Shown here one piece after another: positions 5,384 to 7,562 of a DNA stretch of 7,562 bases. The notes below the pieces were generated by a model. That model searched no databases and had not been told where the DNA came from. It saw nothing but the letters and a program-made list of their open reading frames with translations. The translations under genes and the position numbers were made by a program. The DNA is from Novosphingobium sp. Lineage in GTDB: Bacteria > Pseudomonadota > Alphaproteobacteria > Sphingomonadales > Sphingomonadaceae. Each line of letters starts with the position of its first letter. The first letter of the stretch is position 1. Where the stretch lies: the NCBI GenBank assembly GCA_030830245.1, contig JAURNJ010000161.1, positions 1 to 7,562 on the forward strand. Direction: 5' to 3'.

Positions 5384-6256
5384 TCAGCCGAGCGTTTCGA
5401 TGATGGCGGAGAAATCCCGGCCTGCGTTGCCAGCATTGGCGAAGGCTTCGTAAAGCTCGCGTGCGCGCTTGCCCATGGCCGGATCGACGCCAGCCTCCTT
5501 GGCTGCGGCAAGAGCGAGCGTGAGGTCCTTGAGCATCAGCGCGGTGGCAAAGCCGCCCTCATAGTTGTTGTCCGCCGGGCTTTGCGGGCCGACACCGGGG
5601 ACCGGGCAATAGCTCGTCATCGACCAGTTCTGTCCAGAGGAAACCGAGCAGATGTCGTAGAAGGTCTGCGGATCGAGCCCGAGCTTCTGCGCCATGGCGA
5701 AGGCCTCGCAGGTGCCGATCATGTGGATCGCCAGCAGCATGTTGTTGCACAGCTTGGCCGCCTGCCCTGCCCCGCTCGCCCCGGCATGGATCACGGTCTT
5801 GCCCATTGCGGCCAGGATCGGCTGCGCGCGCGCGAAAGCCTCGTCGCTGCCGCCGACCATGAAGGTGAGCGTACCGGCGCTTGCCGCCGCGATCCCGCCC
5901 GATACCGGCGCATCGACCATGGCGTATCCGGCCTTGTGCGCCGCTTCGCCCACTTCGCGCGCTGTCGCCACGTCGATGGTCGAGCAATCGAGCAGGAGCG
6001 CGCCCGCCGGGGCCTTGCCCAGCACCTCTGCATTGTAAACGTCAGCCACGATCTTGCCGTTTGGCAGCATCGAGACGACCGCCTCGGCGTCTTCGACTGC
6101 CTCGGCAACCGTCGTGCAAGGCGCGCAGCCGCTTGCCGCCGCTCGCTCCAGAGCTTGGGCAGAAAGATCGAAGGCGCGCACCGTGTGCCCTGCCTTGACC
6201 AGGTTCGCGGCCATGCCGCCGCCCATGTTGCCAAGGCCGATGAAAGCAATCTGCAT
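5384..6256 (-). CDS. mmsB: 3-hydroxyisobutyrate dehydrogenase
   Basis: This 290-residue cytosolic beta-hydroxyacid dehydrogenase oxidises (S)-3-hydroxyisobutyrate to methylmalonate semialdehyde with NAD+ in valine breakdown. Visible features: N-terminal Rossmann loop GLGNMGGGMAANL (7-19) with Asp30 favouring NAD; VSMLPNG (61-67); DCSTID (90-95); the substrate loop DAPVSGG (115-121); GQAAKLCNN with the catalytic Lys168; and SGQNW (207-211) with MLKDL (241-245) in the all-helical C-terminal domain, which mark the hydroxyisobutyrate subgroup over tartronate semialdehyde or 6-phosphogluconate relatives. Length matches the family. The start is supported by AGAGGA 8 bases upstream. It lies 17 bases after the acyl-CoA dehydrogenase gene, so the two are co-transcribed. 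Confidence 0.95.
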   Translation of the reverse strand: MQIAFIGLGNMGGGMAANLVKAGHTVRAFDLSAQALERAAASGCAPCTTVAEAVEDAEAVVSMLPNGKIVADVYNAEVLGKAPAGALLLDCSTIDVATAREVGEAAHKAGYAMVDAPVSGGIAAASAGTLTFMVGGSDEAFARAQPILAAMGKTVIHAGASGAGQAAKLCNNMLLAIHMIGTCEAFAMAQKLGLDPQTFYDICSVSSGQNWSMTSYCPVPGVGPQSPADNNYEGGFATALMLKDLTLALAAAKEAGVDPAMGKRARELYEAFANAGNAGRDFSAIIETLG

Positions 6257-6273
6257 GTGGTTGGTCCTCTGAT

Positions 6274-7419
6274 TTAGTCGCGCAGCAGGTCGCGACCGAT
6301 GATCATCTGCATGATCTGGTTGGTGCCTTCGAGGATGCGGTGCACGCGCATGTCGCGCCAGAACCGCTCGATGGGGTAATCCATCAGGTAGCCATAGCCG
6401 CCGTGCAGTTGCAGCGCGCGGTCGGCAACCGCCGATCCCATCTCGGTCGCCAGCCGCTTGGCCATGGCGGCAAAGCGCGTCTTGTCAGGCGCTCCTGCCG
6501 TGACCTTGGCGGCAGCAAGGTAGAGCAGCGCGCGCGCTGCTTCCAGCTCGGTCGCCATGTCGGCGATGGTGAACTGGGTGTTCTGGAAATCGGCAATCGC
6601 CTGGCCGAATTGCCTGCGATCCCTGGTGTAGGCGATCGTCTCGTCGAGGCACCGCTGCGCGCCGCCCAGCGAACAGGCCCCTATGTTGAGCCGCCCGCCA
6701 TCGAGCCCGGACATGGCGATGGAGAAGCCCTGTCCTTCCTCACCGACGAGATTGGCGGCGGGCACCCGCACATCGTCGAGGATCAGCTGCGCGGTCGGCT
6801 GCGAATGCCAGCCCAGCTTGCGCTCCTGCGCGCCGAACGAGACGCCCGGCATGTCCTTCTCGATCACCAGGCAGGAGATGCCCTTGGGCCCGTCCGCGCC
6901 GGTGCGCACCATGGTGACATAGAGATCGTTGGCGCCAGCGCCCGAGATGAACTGCTTGGTGCCGCTGACGACAAAATCGTCGCCATCGCGCCGCGCCGTC
7001 GTCTTGAGCGCGGCGGCATCGGAGCCGGAGCCCGGCTCGGTCAGGCAATAGCTTGCGATCTGCTCCATCCCCACCAGCGACGGCAGGTACCTGTCCTTGA
7101 CCGCTTTCGAACCGAACCGGTCGATCATCCAAGCGGCCATGTTGTGGATCGACACAAAAGCGCTGGTCGAGGGGCAGCCATAGGCCATGGCCTCCATGAT
7201 CAGCGCCGCTTCCAGCCGACCCAGCCCGATCCCACCGCTCTCCTCGCTCACGTAGATCGCGCCAAAGCCAAGCTCGGCCGCCTGCGATAGCACCTCGCGA
7301 GGGAAGTGATGCTCCTCGTCCCATTGCGCCGCAAATGGCGTGATCGCATCGGCAGTAAAACGACGCGCCATGTCCTGAATCGCGCGCTGGTCTTCGGTCA
7401 GGTCAAATTGCTGGGTCAT
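6274..7419 (-). CDS. acyl-CoA dehydrogenase, probably isobutyryl-CoA dehydrogenase (ACAD8-like)
   Basis: A 381-residue FAD flavoenzyme that forms the alpha,beta double bond in an acyl-CoA and passes electrons to electron-transfer flavoprotein. N-terminal helical domain about 1-120; middle beta domain with YCLTEPGSGSDA (124-135) and FISGAG (157-162); C-terminal helical domain with RRQFGQAIADFQ (268-279), the QLHGGYGY signature (337-344) and EGTNQI, whose Glu364 is in the catalytic-base position of short/branched-chain enzymes. Length is typical. Pairing with 3-hydroxyisobutyrate dehydrogenase points to isobutyryl-CoA in valine catabolism; 2-methylbutyryl-CoA or a short straight chain are alternatives. 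It is the first gene of the operon. No Shine-Dalgarno sequence precedes the ATG; TATAAC lies only 9 bases upstream, so a leaderless start is possible. Confidence 0.93.
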   Translation of the reverse strand: MTQQFDLTEDQRAIQDMARRFTADAITPFAAQWDEEHHFPREVLSQAAELGFGAIYVSEESGGIGLGRLEAALIMEAMAYGCPSTSAFVSIHNMAAWMIDRFGSKAVKDRYLPSLVGMEQIASYCLTEPGSGSDAAALKTTARRDGDDFVVSGTKQFISGAGANDLYVTMVRTGADGPKGISCLVIEKDMPGVSFGAQERKLGWHSQPTAQLILDDVRVPAANLVGEEGQGFSIAMSGLDGGRLNIGACSLGGAQRCLDETIAYTRDRRQFGQAIADFQNTQFTIADMATELEAARALLYLAAAKVTAGAPDKTRFAAMAKRLATEMGSAVADRALQLHGGYGYLMDYPIERFWRDMRVHRILEGTNQIMQMIIGRDLLRD

Positions 7420-7427
7420 GCGGCTGA

Positions 7428-7433
7428 GTTATA
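7428..7433 (-). promoter_or_regulatory. candidate -10 box (TATAAC) of the acyl-CoA dehydrogenase operon
   Basis: On the minus strand TATAAC lies eight bases before the start codon at 7419. It would place transcription initiation at or next to the ATG, giving a leaderless mRNA, consistent with the lack of a Shine-Dalgarno run. No good -35 box lies 16-18 bases upstream, where GATTTG falls between the dyad arms. Confidence 0.3.
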
Positions 7434-7439
7434 GCATCG

Positions 7440-7466
7440 GTTGACCTGTGCAAATCCCCGGTCAAC
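7440..7466. promoter_or_regulatory. inverted repeat in divergent promoter, candidate operator
   Basis: GTTGACC (7440-7446) and GGTCAAC (7460-7466) are perfect 7-bp inverted half-sites with a 13-base spacer, so their centres are 20 bases (about two helical turns) apart. The site sits midway in the 83-base gap between the minus-strand operon and the plus-strand gene at 7503. A dimeric repressor or activator controlling both is inferred. TTGACC in each arm also resembles a -35 box. Confidence 0.45.
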
Positions 7467-7502
7467 AAATGGCTGTAACGGGATTCGAGCGGGAGGATTG
7501 CA

Positions 7503-7562
7503 ATGGCAGCGGCAGGCGTGGACAGGGACTATATCCGGCGCGGGATCGAGGCGGCAGACCTC
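7503..7562 (+). CDS. start of an unidentified gene, 20 codons visible
   Basis: An ATG at 7503 is preceded by a strong GGGAGG (7491-7496) at a 6-base spacing, and the frame stays open to the right edge. The peptide (MAAAGVDRDYIRRGIEAADL) is a hydrophilic helix with no signal peptide. It vaguely recalls the N-terminal helix of the longer flavin-containing (Baeyer-Villiger type) monooxygenases, but 20 residues cannot establish this. It is divergent from the acyl-CoA dehydrogenase operon and shares its 83-base control region. Confidence 0.7.
   Translation, partial: MAAAGVDRDYIRRGIEAADL

Noticed and set aside
6340..7290. A 316-codon plus-strand open frame opposite the acyl-CoA dehydrogenase gene
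   Set aside because: It mirrors a strongly conserved enzyme with all catalytic motifs; the antisense frame has the His/Arg-rich look of a high-GC shadow.

Overview
The window is chromosomal DNA of high GC content, with strong third-position G/C bias in its genes. It most likely comes from an alphaproteobacterium of the order Sphingomonadales (Erythrobacter, Novosphingobium or a relative). That placement rests on protein character, on the pairing of a cytosolic PAS histidine kinase with a WalW-like polysaccharide deacetylase, and on an inter-tRNA repeat of alphaproteobacterial type. It is recalled, not searched.

Layout. (1) 1-226, plus: 3' end of aroQ (type II 3-dehydroquinate dehydratase). 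(2) 223-693, minus: an Lrp/AsnC regulator whose stop codon overlaps the aroQ stop. (3) 694-913: regulatory spacer with a perfect TATAAT and an 8-bp hairpin that contains the only Shine-Dalgarno-like run of the next gene. (4) 914-3632, plus: a two-gene unit of a soluble PAS/DHp histidine kinase with a degenerate ATPase domain, overlapping a NodB-like polysaccharide deacetylase. (5) 3677-3957, plus: two tRNA genes, a CAU tRNA (probably lysidine-type Ile2) and tRNA-Pro(TGG), separated by a palindromic interspersed repeat. (6) 3958-4353: no confident gene; its middle falls to about 44% GC and a possible 3' remnant of a lost gene follows. (7) 4354-5058, plus: an unrecognised 234-aa protein. (8) 5043-7419, minus: an operon read acyl-CoA dehydrogenase, 3-hydroxyisobutyrate dehydrogenase, small dimeric alpha/beta-barrel-like protein. 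(9) 7420-7502: divergent promoter region with a 7-bp dyad. (10) 7503 onward, plus: start of a further gene that leaves the window.

How the genes work together. The kinase-like protein and the deacetylase are probably translationally coupled and may link a cytosolic signal to envelope polysaccharide. The minus-strand operon fits branched-chain (valine/isobutyrate) catabolism: isobutyryl-CoA or a similar acyl-CoA is oxidised by the first enzyme, and 3-hydroxyisobutyrate is oxidised to methylmalonate semialdehyde by the second. The intermediate hydratase and hydrolase and the final mmsA step are not in the window. The points most worth a second look are the degenerate kinase domain, the RBS-sequestering hairpin, the inter-tRNA repeat, the low-GC scar after tRNA-Pro with the unknown protein beyond it, and the divergent dyad. 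I see no CRISPR array, transposase, integrase or obvious defence system.
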